A stretch of 64,000 nucleotides of DNA from Blasia pusilla (lineage: Eukaryota > Marchantiophyta > Marchantiopsida > Blasiales): NCBI GenBank assembly GCA_050084515.1, contig CM114273.1, positions 15,996,001 to 16,060,000 on the forward strand. The letters are read 5' to 3'. Each line of letters opens with the position of its first letter. Position 1 is the stretch's first letter. Shown one piece after another: positions 51,679 to 61,339 of this stretch. Position numbers and translations under genes: made by a program. A model generated the notes under the pieces. It did no database searches and was not told the DNA's origin. It worked only from the letters and a program-made list of their open reading frames with translations.

Positions 51679-52397
51679 CTGCACATCCAAACTCAATATA
51701 AGAAATTTTGTAAGGTACATGGGTTCCTGCAACCCGTCGGACTCCGACAGGTCGTCACAGCTCAAGGTCGGATTCTAGCAACGAGCTAAATTATGCAACC
51801 CATCGGAGTTCGACGGATTGCATTCAGATTTGTGATTGCCTGGTTTCAAATAGTCCGTATCAAAAGTGAACATAGCAACTCGTCGGAGTCCGACAGGTTG
51901 CGCAATTGCAATGAAAGCTGCAATTTGACGCGGAAAATGTAGCTTCCAACTTTTGAATGCAACCTGTCGGACTCCAACGAGTTGCTTTCGGCCAAAAACA
52001 TCAAAAAACCTCCAAAAATAGCTTCAAGTCAAGCAACCCGTCGGACTCCGATGAGTTTCTTTGGGCCAAAAACATACTAAACCTATGGTCAGTCGAACAA
52101 CTCATCGGAGTCCGACGAGTTGCTTTCTTCAAAAAACATCCAAAAAATGCGGCGAGTCGAGCAACTCGTCGGACTCCGACGAGTTGCTTTGAGCCAAAAA
52201 CATACTAAACCTGTGGTCAGTCGAACAGCTTGTTGGACTCTAACGAGTTGCTTTCGGCCAAAAACATCCTAACCCATTTATCAATCGAGCAACTCCTCGG
52301 AGTCTGACAAGTTGCGGTCGGCCAAAAACATCCCAAAAAAAGTGACCACTCAAACAACTTGTCGGAGTCGGACGGTTTGCAGCAAGAAGAAACTTAC
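51679..52397 (-). repeat. 64-bp-period palindrome array inside an intron of MULE-2
   Basis: A complete 719-bp intron (donor CAC/GTAAGT at 52397, acceptor GTGCAG ending at 51679). It holds ten palindromes. Those starting at 52033, 52097, 52161, 52225, 52289 and 52354 are 64-65 bp apart; others are at about 51730, 51797, 51875 and 51959. Centres are GAGTC or GACTC. Arms are often GCAACTCGTCGG, a form seen mainly here. Intervals share GGCCAAAAACATC, so this is a 64-bp tandem repeat. Confidence 0.9.
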
Positions 52398-52858
52398 GTG
52401 TTCATGGCATGCATGGCCATCTCCACCGTCGCCATGTGATGAGGGTATGGATGAAGGACCACTGCCTTCACGCAAAAATGTGCCTCCAAGGAGTTTGGGC
52501 GCTCCTCTGCAAACTTTTTCCACGCCATGCACTTGTGATTTCCATCCCAGATGAAGAAATGCAGATTCCTCATACAGCTGAATTCCGTCCCCTCTGCTTG
52601 CCTTCTGAATTCCTGATCTCTCATCCTCCAGAATGTGTCAAACTTTTCAAAGTCCTCCTCCGTAACCAGCGCTTGGGTTCCATGCTCATCGTAAGGCTGA
52701 ACATAGAACGGAGGGAAGCTGTCGATGTAGTATGCTGTCGCCGCCGATTGTTTGAGCTTTGCAATATCCTCGTAAGACTGAATTTCGCGGACGTACTCCA
52801 TTGTCCGCAATCGGTAAAGTGGAATTCTCAGGGCGTTGTGGCCCTCCATCAGTGCCAT
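52398..52858 (-). CDS. ParB-like domain exon (MULE-2)
   Basis: One open exon of about 154 codons between a CAG acceptor (intron 52859-52968) and the GTAAGT donor at 52397. It begins with MALMEGHNALRIPLYRLRTM, where 'IP...L' resembles the first strand of ParB-like domains. Then come helices and an insertion, and FFIWDGNHKCMAWKKFAEER, the DG.H[RK]..A signature. A strand follows (VKAVVLHP). In the ParB/sulfiredoxin fold this motif lines the nucleotide pocket. In MULE-1 the Trp codon before DGNHK is a stop. I infer DNA or nucleotide binding; activity is unproven. Confidence 0.55.
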
Positions 52859-53852
52859 CTGCTTTACCACTTGTCACAACCGGGACAAGATCAGTAAGCT
52901 ACACTGAATTGCCAATGAATTGCAAGATGGGCCTTCACATAATTCAAAAAACCCAGATCCTCTCTTACCTGCTCGAAGATTGGGTCGGTTTCTTGACCAG
53001 CCAACTGCTCTGAGACAGCAGTTGGTAAGTCCACTGGAAACTCGTCGATCCGATAGAGATCAATTTCTTCCGCCAGGCTTGGAGACGAGGATGACCGCTC
53101 TCCTGCTTCTTCAGCAATGTCCACCATCTCCACGCTGGCGGTCCTCATGACCTCATCGTCCGTGATTTGAACTTCGGCCATTTCCGCTATATTGATTGTG
53201 TCCCCGGACTTCATCGGGGACATTTCCCGCATCTCAACACTTTCGGTTGGACGGGCAGGGCTGTCCTCAATGGCTATTGCTTCTTCCCTCCTCGCTTTAG
53301 CCAATTTTTCTCTCCACACCGACGCGTCCAGACGCTTCTTTTCTCGCTTTTTGTCGGCGACCCTTTTCTTCAACGCTTGCAACATCTCAGCCTCTGCGTT
53401 ATGTTTATTGAGTGCCTCTTGTTCACGTTTCGCAAGAAGCTCCTGGTTGTGCATCTTTGCTTCCCTTTCCCGCTCCTCGATTTCTTGCTGCCTTATCTCA
53501 TTTTCCGAACGAGGCCTTGGAGATGGTGACGCAGGAGTCCTAATGGACTTGGGAGTGAAGCTCCTAGACTTGTTTGCTTGAGCTTTTTCCCTCGTCATTT
53601 TTCCCAGAAATGCCTCCACCTATGTCCACGATGAATCGCTTGATCAGTCGCCTTGCTGATGTCGAGATGAGTCGCCTTGATGGGTAGCTCGAATCGTCTC
53701 GCGATCGTTTGGTCGAACCGTCTCGTTCTCGTTTGCTCGTATCGTCTCGCGATGACTCGCCGTGTGAAGCGCCCCTTGGTATCTGATCAACTGCTGCGCG
53801 GGAGAGCAATGGAGATCGCGAAATGAGAAACCGGAAATGAGCCATTTCTCCC

Positions 53853-53861
53853 CTATTTATA
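53853..53861 (-). promoter_or_regulatory. TATA box of the MULE-2 ParB/methyltransferase-like gene
   Basis: Minus-strand TATAAATAG about 255 bp upstream of the ATG at 53598. It lies at the edge of the central palindrome array, as in MULE-1. Confidence 0.6.
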
Positions 53862-53950
53862 CTTTTCTAGCGGTTGGGCTGACCGTTGGGTCACGACGTC
53901 CTTCCGACGGCGACGTGCCGGCCGTTACGGAAGTCTGGACGTGAAAAATG

Positions 53951-54514
53951 GCAACCCGTCGGAGTCCGACAGGTTGCGCGCCTCCGCCGTCTTGGGAAAA
54001 TCACGCGAGGTGCGCGAGCAACTCATCGGAGACCGACAGGTTGCGCGCCTCCGCCGTCTTGGGACAATAACGCGAGGTGCGCAAGCAACCCGTCGGAGAT
54101 CGACAGGTTGCACGCTTCCCTCGTCAAGGGTTAACAACGCGGGCTTCCCGCGCAACTTGTCGGAGGCCGACAGGTTGCACGCTTCCTTCATGTTAGCAAA
54201 GCAAGGCGAGGCCCTTGCGCAACCCGTCGGAGGGCGACAGGTTGCACGCCTCGCCGTCTTTGGGCAAGAAGGTGCGGCACCCGCGGAACTGGTCGGGAAC
54301 AGACGGTTTGCACGCTTCCTTCATGTAAGTGTTACACCGTGAGATAATTGGGCAACGCGTCTGATGCCGACGGGTAGCAAGCCTCCACCATCTTCAGGCA
54401 AGAAGGAGCGGTATCCGAGCAACTCGTCGGAGAGTGACGGGTTTCCAGCTTCGATCATGTTTGCGTTTCAAGGTAAGGCAGAAGCGTGCAACCCGTCCGA
54501 AGCCGACGGGTTAC
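53951..54514. repeat. 67-bp-period palindrome array between the divergent MULE-2 genes
   Basis: Nine palindromes starting at 53951, 54018, 54085, 54152, 54219, 54285, 54352, 54419 and 54488. The step is 67, 67, 67, 67, 66, 67, 67 and 69 bp. The first (53951-53977) is almost perfect. The right arm is mostly CCGACAGGTTGC, and intervals share GCCTCCGCCGTCTTGGG. The array fills the gap between the leftward TATA box and the start of the transposase gene. Confidence 0.95.
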
Positions 54515-54786
54515 AGGCTTTGCTTAGCTTGGGTTAATAGTTGAGTTACCTGGACTTCGACATGTTCCAACAAAATGAAGTGTGCTTCGCAACCCACGTC
54601 TCTGCTTCCCAAATCTTGTAACAGATTGCAATAGAATTGAATCTATTGTGTTAGACAATTTCACCTACCAAACTTCATCTTGTCAGTAAAATTCTGTCAG
54701 GAGTATCTGATTTCCTATTCACTATACATTAAAAATTCTCATTCTCATTCTCATTCTCACTCTCCTCCCGTACAAAATTTCTGGGA

Positions 54787-57700
54787 ATGGATCATTATGT
54801 TAAGCTCACTTATGGCAGTCATTTGGCGGCCCTTGCTCAATCAGAAATCGTTACACCGCAAGCTCTTGAGTCTTTCATAGCAGTGGATGAAAAATTTCTC
54901 TCTATTCGATTTCTTCTCCAAATTGGAACCATCTTTGTATCCAAAGATGTTAGGGTGGAGGGTACGGAGGACATAATAGGTGAGACAGTCCAGCCAGTGA
55001 TTGCAGACCATAAAGTATGGAATCTCCTACCTCTAGCAAATGGTCAATACAGAGTTTACGGCCTGCCCCTGAATTCGTCTGTTTCCCAAGTAGACGGTCG
55101 AGAATTTCCTAGTGCTCCGAGCTCTACGTTTGCAACTCCTAGCTCAGTAGATCTGGCTTCGACTCCAACTTCACACACTCGTAACAATGTTGTTCTTCCT
55201 GAAGAGATTCTAGATGTTATCAACCTCAGTGGATCTGTCAGACACCAACCGGGCCCTCTGTCCGCTTACTCGTTCCTCTTGCGAGTATCAAGCAATAGTT
55301 TGCTTTCATCTCTGGCCTTGAAAATGTTCAAGCACATTCTTGTCAACGAGCTGCCGCCCATGTACGATGGTAATTGCATTTTTGAGTTGCCTCCACTTGC
55401 TGCTCCTGCTCAAAAGAAAGATGGAGGACTCCTGAAGGGTATGGACAGAAAGTCTGATTGTCATCGATGGTGCAGGCTTCAACGGACTAGTGCTTCAATT
55501 CCAGATGGTCCTTGGATTGTCTCCCGCCACCAATGCGTTGGAGCCTTGGAGTGTAGAAGTCCAGCATGCTCGTATCTAGAGCGCAACGGGCGAGTCAATA
55601 CGTCGCAATTCCCCCCCAAGAATGCATAAACTCCATACGAGGTCGGTGCCACCTTACCTCCGGGAGGCCATCGATGTCCTCATTGTCAGGCATCGCCCTT
55701 CTGCGTTGGAGCGTGTCCTGCATACATATTTTTCATTGTCCACGACTTGGGCTCCACGTCAGAGTACACAAGGGTGGCAGTTCATGTTGGCTCCCACACT
55801 CATCCTGTGACCGATGCAATTCAGAGACACATCAAGGAGGATATGGCGAAGAAAGTTGCCGAAGTCTACAGAAACTCTCCGGGTTCAAAGCCTGGAGTGA
55901 TCAAGCTCACAATAGCATCACAAATTTGTGAACAATTGCTTGGAACCCCTGGACAGGGAGAGATCACGGCGGCTGAGGAGAAACAACTCTGGGAAAATCT
56001 CGCATTTCTTGCTGATCCTGAATGCTTCCGGAATTTGCTGCGTCAAATACGGGTTCTGGATGAAAAGACGGCCGTAATGGATGCCATCGCCAGAATCAAG
56101 CCCAACTCCATATTTCCATTCATTCAAAGATGGCAGTTCATGGGCCAAGGAGGCGAGGGATCCAGGGCCTATGTCTTCAAATATCAACCACAGGTCCGTC
56201 GAGTGGCCTCGATCTTATAGATCGAATGAGGGAAGGGGAAGATCTTTACGGCAGCTGGGTAAGCTTTGATATTTGCTACAGAGTGCTGAACGGATGGTTG
56301 ACAATGGGTGCTCACGTTTATGACCATGTGGAGAAGGGACTCAAAACTATATTTGTCTGTGAAGTAAAGGCAGAAGACGTTGGCATTTTAAAGATGTGTT
56401 GGTTACTCTTATTGGAGGTGGTGAAGGAAAACAAAAGGCCACCTCCGGAAATTTATGGGTTCATGACGGACAATGCACAACCTGGGTGGATTGCTATCCG
56501 GGAAGTGTTATGGGATGGAGAGGTTCAACCGGAGAGGGAAAGGTCGGATGCTTTCCATTGGCAAGAGTCTGTGACCCGGTACACCAAATCTTGCATCAAG
56601 GAGAATAAGAGGACAGAGCATGTCACTCTACTCCAACCCTGCAAGGACAGCAAAACCTTGAAGCAGGCCATGGAATGCCAGGAAGAACTTCATGGGTGGT
56701 TGAGGAAGCATGCGATTAAGGGGAAGTACAAAGAGTTGTGCTCTTGGTTGCGTTGGTGGACTGTACGTATGAGACAATGGGGAAACTTCATGCGGCAGGT
56801 GAGTTCACTATTTTGTCTTGTCAAGCTCACGCTGAGAATTTTTTTTAAAGTTGCAGATCAAGTTGAGAAGCGTGGGAACTATAGGGATTTCAAACCGAAG
56901 AAAACAAGGAAGTTGTCGGATGCGACAGGTTGCCTGAGTGTGCAACCCGGAGGAAACCGACGGGTTGCATCCAGAATTTTGGTGCAACCCGTAGAAAAGT
57001 ATGCAAGTCGCATGTATACAAGGCCTGCAAATAGTTCGACCCGGATGGGTTTCGGATGACTTGCACTTGGATCTTCCAGAGTGGCCACAGGTTCTTGCAA
57101 CCCGTCTGAATCCGATGGGTTGCAGTAGGTGGGTTAAGGGTTGCAACACGTCGGGACCCGACGGGTCGCAGAGTCATTCATGGGATGCCTCGGCCTTGCA
57201 ACCCGTCTGGTCTCGATGGGTCGCAGAGTCGTTCATGGGATGCCTCGGCCTTGCAACCCGTCTGGTTCCGACACGTACCTTATTTCTTTGACTCATGAGT
57301 TATTTTCGTTCCCTTCTAACATTGCCGTCGTTGCAGGGATTGAATTTTCATGAAAATGCCCTTTGCCCCAACACAAGTGGAGCAGAAAGTGTTCATTTCT
57401 CCTGGAGGTCGTCAAAAGCATGCCAACGAATTTCACTTGTGGAGGCATGCCAACAAGACCAGGCAAAGCAATGCTACAGTCTGCAGCATCCCATATCTTC
57501 CTCAAAAAAGGCATAACAAAAGGAAGGGGGCCGTCGATCTACGAGCTCTATGTCAGGGCGGCTGTGAGATCTGGTGATGAAAAACTATATGTGGAAGCCT
57601 TCAACCGGTGCATAAGCTGGAACTCCCCTCGAGCAAGACGTACACATTGGTGGAGATATTCGTGGGCGGGTTTCAAGACGTCCCATGCAGATGGTGGTAG

Positions 57701-58833
57701 AGCAGTCCGAGCGAGACTCGTGGAGACCAGATAAGTATCTTGACTTTAGGCACGTGAAGAGGCAGCATCGAGGAACGAATCCGGTGATTGATTTGGATGA
57801 GGAAATTACGCCGCCCAGGTATTCGGGGACCCCGGACCCGTCCCAAATCCGTGATGGAGTTACTTCTCCAAAATCAGTGAATGTTTTATTTCAAAAGCCC
57901 TCCGTTCTTTGGAAGTTCGCAACATCCCGTCATCCTTTGGGTGGTTCAACAATATGGGATTCCGGTAATGGAGATGGATTGCAACCTAAAACGGTGGCAT
58001 ATATCTCGGAGCAATCCAGGACATGGATCCACTTACACGGCAGGATCTGATGGCATTAGGAGATCATGCGGCACTTTCCTAAATAAGAATCGTACAAGGA
58101 TGGGCGACCCCGCCTGGGTTTTGGGGACTCAAAACCTTTGTTCGTTTCACAAAGACCAGGATCAATTGAAGTACTTTCTTCGCCCAAATGAATCTTGCGC
58201 GGAAGTCTTATCCACTTTGCCATTGGAGCTCGGGAATACCCCCACGATTTGGCCCATCGCGCAGTGTCTGAACGCACTCAAGACGAAGTGGACAATCTTA
58301 CAAGTGCCGGTTTCAGACTCGTAGACGGGGGAAGTTCGGAGCATGTTTGCATTACAGAGTCCTTTGCATTTCGTATTCAACCCAAGATTGATGTCAACAT
58401 GTACCCGGAGAAGGTGGATGATCTCAATCCATTATTTCTGTTTGAGTCTAGAACTTGGGTGAAGAGAAACAGAATGTGTAGGCCAAGGGTGGAGAGAGCA
58501 AAGCGAATTGCATCAGGTCGGGAGGCAAAAATGGAGATCATCGCCACGAAAGATGTCATGAGTGGCAATGGAATAGGAAGGATGTATTGGGTCAGGAACA
58601 ACACTGTAAATTCAAGTGTCACAGGGGTGTATGTGGTGCACATCTGTTGCTTTCCCACATGTTCATGTGATGACTTTGTCCAAAGAGAGACAAGTGGCAA
58701 AAGGTATTTCCCTTGTAAGCACATATACTATGTGTTGCTGGTAGTTTTAAGAGAGTCGGAGGTAGGAGTAGGAATCCACCAACCAATTCTGTCCCTCAAA
58801 GAAGTGCGAAGTATTTTAAACAAACCACTTTGA
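54787..58833 (+). pseudogene. MULE transposase with SWIM finger (MULE-2)
   Basis: Rightward gene, ATGGATCATTATGTT at 54787. N-terminus: VWNLLPLANGQYRVYG, then a zinc-binding region (ECRSPACSYLERN; CPHCQASPFCVGAC; HVGSHTHP), probably a WRKY/GCM1-type DNA-binding finger as in other MULEs. Core: VSFDICYRVLNGWLTMG, YDHVEKGLKTIF, IYGFMTDNAQPGWIAIREVL (candidate second catalytic Asp) and DAFHWQESV. Introns: 56799-56856 (CAG/GTGAGT...TTGCAG) and a palindrome-filled one ending at 57336. C-terminus: RIQPKIDVNMYPEKVDDLN, then the SWIM finger C-S-C...C-K-H (58660-58722). Stop TGA ends at 58833. Frame breaks near 55627, 56190 and 57480-57700 show decay, but the catalytic region is present, unlike in MULE-1. 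Confidence 0.75.
56885..57336 (+). repeat. Palindromes in transposase intron, MULE-2
   Basis: Six or more palindromes (near 56892, 56941, 57098, 57143, 57198 and 57253). Centres are GGATGC, GAATCC, GGACCC and GGTTCC. A 55-bp unit ending in GCAGAGTCATTCATGGGATG repeats three times near 57143-57260. Confidence 0.8.
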
Positions 58834-59099
58834 GGATGCAAAATGAGGTTTTAGATTGTACTTTCATTTTTCAAGAACATTCACTTTTAGCTTGAACTCT
58901 ATTTAGCCCAGGGCAAATGGTAGATTGTTTCCAGACCTTGGATGGAAAAAGTGATTGGTTCCACACTTATGATTCCACTGATTTTTCAGTTTGGTATATT
59001 TTGCGCAATTTGCAACCGGCCGGACTCAGATGGGTTGCCAAAATATGGAAGAGAAAAAAAAAACTATGGGATTGCTTAATAATGAGCAAAAAAGTGCAA

Positions 59100-59229
59100 A
59101 AAAATTCACACTAAAAGTTTCCTCTCTTCAACCCAACCGAAACTCTCTTCAAAAAAATTTATCTATTTCGGTTGAAGGTAGTTTCCTCTCTCCTGTCTTC
59201 CTGTCTTCCTCTCCTCTTACCGTACCTCA
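59100..59229 (+). repeat. Right terminus of MULE-2
   Basis: TTTCCTCTCTTCAACCCAA, AAACTCTCTTCAAAAAAAT, TCTTCCTCTCCTCTTACCG, ending in GTACCTC. It shows an inner inverted pair (CTCTTCAACCCAACCGAAA with TTTCGGTTGAAGG) that could fold into a hairpin. Confidence 0.85.
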
Positions 59230-59239
59230 ACAGCATGGA
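59230..59239. repeat. Target-site duplication of MULE-2, right
   Basis: AACAGCATGG, identical to 47129-47138. Confidence 0.9.
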
Positions 59240-59831
59240 GGAAGCCATGAAAATTTCTAACCTGTCTCTTTTGATGGTATATCTTGAGAAGGCAGAACAA
59301 AAGAACTATTTGCGGGGAACCCCTTGCTTGGGAACCCGACTCAAGTTCAAGTTCAGGATGGGGGCAATCCCCTTGAACCATAAGAAAAGCAGGATGGAAA
59401 CACAACTAAACTCTTGCGCCTTGTGTGAAGATGGGGACAAAACCTCTAGTCATTCCTTGGTCTCCTGTGCAAAATTCACAACACACAGAGCAAGAGCATA
59501 TGCTGATATTGCTAAGCTAGTAGCACCAGAATTGTTCAACACATTCAGTAGCCTTGATTCATTGCCCAAAGCTGCTGCACTGATAAGTAATGTGTATTGG
59601 GGATCCCAATCAAGTAAAGTAGATGGTGTGGTGAAGAGTTTCTTGGTTGACATTAGGAAGCTCCGCACAAACACGTTGTTTGGTCAGCACTCACACTATA
59701 TGAGAGTGTCTCCCTCCTCTCATATGGTACCTTCTTCACTTGCTTCTCCTCTCTACACCCATCCCAATCTCAAGCACCGTCCGACCAGGGCGTGGGGCTA
59801 TGGTCGCAAGGCTATGATAGGCACTACTTAA
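59230..59831 (+). pseudogene. LINE ORF2 C-terminal part (continues from 47128)
   Basis: The frame resumes with N-S-M-E-E-A, in phase with the left piece. It encodes about 200 residues: LRGTPCLGTRLKFKFRMGAI, a Cys-His motif (CALCEDGD...HSLVSC) resembling the zinc-binding tail of plant LINE reverse transcriptases, then a Ser/Pro-rich end and TAA at 59829-59831. No poly(A) tail is visible; a (TC)n tract follows at 59841. Confidence 0.8.
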
Positions 59832-59838
59832 TGAGCAT

Positions 59839-60279
<441 letters not shown>

Positions 60280-61300
60280 TGTTGTAATGTACAAATGGTT
60301 TTAAAATTGATCTTTATATAGTAATTTAATGAGTTTGATCCCCAAGAGGATCATGATTATGTGAAAAGAGAGGTCAAGATGTCGTTTATCTTGCAAGAGT
60401 TGTAATTAAGTGTATATAATTCATATTCAATGACTTATCAATGTCTTCAGATCTCTCTTAGTACCAAGATTTCTTTCCTCCATTCTCTCTAGTAGAGTTG
60501 AAAGCACGCTTAGGTAGATCTTCAATCAACATAAAAGAACCTCATAGAGACCTCAACAAGAAGTTGGCTTCTCCTACTTTCAGAATTCAATCCGTCTAGG
60601 CAGGCTACTCTCTATCGAACACATTTCTTACAGCTCCGAGTTGATTATTCTATTGATGAAAAGGTTCTCCTGATTCACTCTTCACTCTGCAGACCCAATG
60701 AGAATACTCAGACATATGCATCGCACATCAGAATGAAGAAATGAGTGCTTTACTACTCCATCAAGAATGAGAAAGCTTCAAAGTGTTATACAAGCTCGGG
60801 AGGGTACTACTCCCTTTTCCGGACCATTCCTACAGCGTAAGGACTTTGTGAGAGAATGATGATGATAGCTACTTTCATGCTTCTTAAATATTCTCCGAAG
60901 TAGGAGTGGTTCTAAGGATTCTAAGTGTTCTTGAGGAATCTGGTGTCTCTTCAACAATTGTAACTACGTAGATCTATGGTACTCTTTTCTTTTCCTATGA
61001 TCCTTGTGAATCCGCTTAGCGTAACTGTACTAACTTCCTATCTGATACCAAAAAGTCGTGCATCTTCCTAGTCTAACTGTTCTATCAGTATGACGCTTGA
61101 AATCACTTCGAGTCTTAGCTTTGCTAAGACTCTAAGGCAAATCCTTGATCTTCCGCCTCTGTGCCTTGTCCTAAGAGCTTTGTGATCTCTTTCAATATTA
61201 CTCACTCTTCTACTACACAACCATAATATCCAAAATCATTATGTATACACAAGTTTTCTAAGCTCAAAATCTTCAAAAGTACAAAATTGCGGGTATCACA
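60280..61300 (-). mobile_element. 3' LTR of Ty3/gypsy element C3 (1021 bp)
   Basis: On the minus strand it starts TGTGATACCCGC directly after a purine tract (TTGAGGGAAGGGGTA, 61301-61315) and ends ...ACATTACAACA, giving TG...CA ends. It interrupts LTR1 copy 3 at its inner edge. The partner LTR is outside the window. Confidence 0.7.
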
Positions 61301-61315
61301 TACCCCTTCCCTCAA
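61301..61315 (-). promoter_or_regulatory. Polypurine tract of C3
   Basis: Minus-strand TTGAGGGAAGGGGTA next to the LTR start, the expected plus-strand primer of reverse transcription. Confidence 0.65.
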
Positions 61316-61339
61316 ATGTAAGCCGCCCTAGCGAACACT

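Larger units (their letters stand above)
48299..53598 (-). pseudogene. ParB-like / DNA methyltransferase-like gene of MULE-2
   Basis: Multi-exon gene on the minus strand. E1 53598-52969 (start MTREKAQANK): Glu/Arg/Lys-rich coiled coil, then an acidic linker. E2 52858-52398: ParB-like domain, starting near IPLYRLRTMEYV and ending with FFIWDGNHKCMAWKKF; DG.H(R/K) is the ParB/sulfiredoxin-fold signature. E3 51678-50800: open helical region of unknown role (GNVTHHWIQDCDRV; HWLREWSFWDALRLIGKSM). E4 from 50720: basic linker, then VAVDLLIADFPSGLRLWD, resembling methyltransferase motif IV. E5 49579-49069: LMQTLIELCSRPGDLVFDIV then GASIKGAWQSGRN, resembling motifs X and I of permuted amino-methyltransferases. 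E6 ends at TAG 48299-48301. Introns have GTAAGT/GTAAGA/GTGAGA donors and CAG acceptors. ParB-methyltransferase fusions are known in bacteria and phages. This copy is broken: the end of E4 is deleted, and there are stops at the start of E4 and in E5. Confidence 0.6.
47139..59229. mobile_element. MULE-2: complete 12,091-bp MULE-like transposon with ParB/methyltransferase-like gene
   Basis: Bounded by the perfect duplication AACAGCATGG and inserted in the reading frame of a LINE. The left end (GGGGCTGGTATTCTGGCGGG then GAGAGGAAGAGAGG) and the right end, read on the minus strand (GAGGTACGGTAAGAGGAG), form imperfect purine-rich inverted termini. Contents from left: flank palindromes, the ParB/methyltransferase-like gene (minus, 48299-53598), a central palindrome array, and the transposase gene (plus, 54787-58833). 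Compared with MULE-1 it has an intact left end and an intact transposase core region. It has lost about 240 bp of the methyltransferase exon and gained an internal duplication (47905-49016). Confidence 0.9.

Noticed and set aside
48299-53598. Bacterial contamination, suggested by the ParB and methyltransferase domains
   Set aside because: The gene has spliceosomal introns, lies between MULE ends with a target duplication inside a LINE, and has a second copy in the same window.
53951-54514. CRISPR array (palindromic repeats with regular spacing)
   Set aside because: The genome is nuclear plant DNA with introns. The intervals are related to each other rather than unique spacers, there are no cas genes, and the same palindromes occur scattered in introns.
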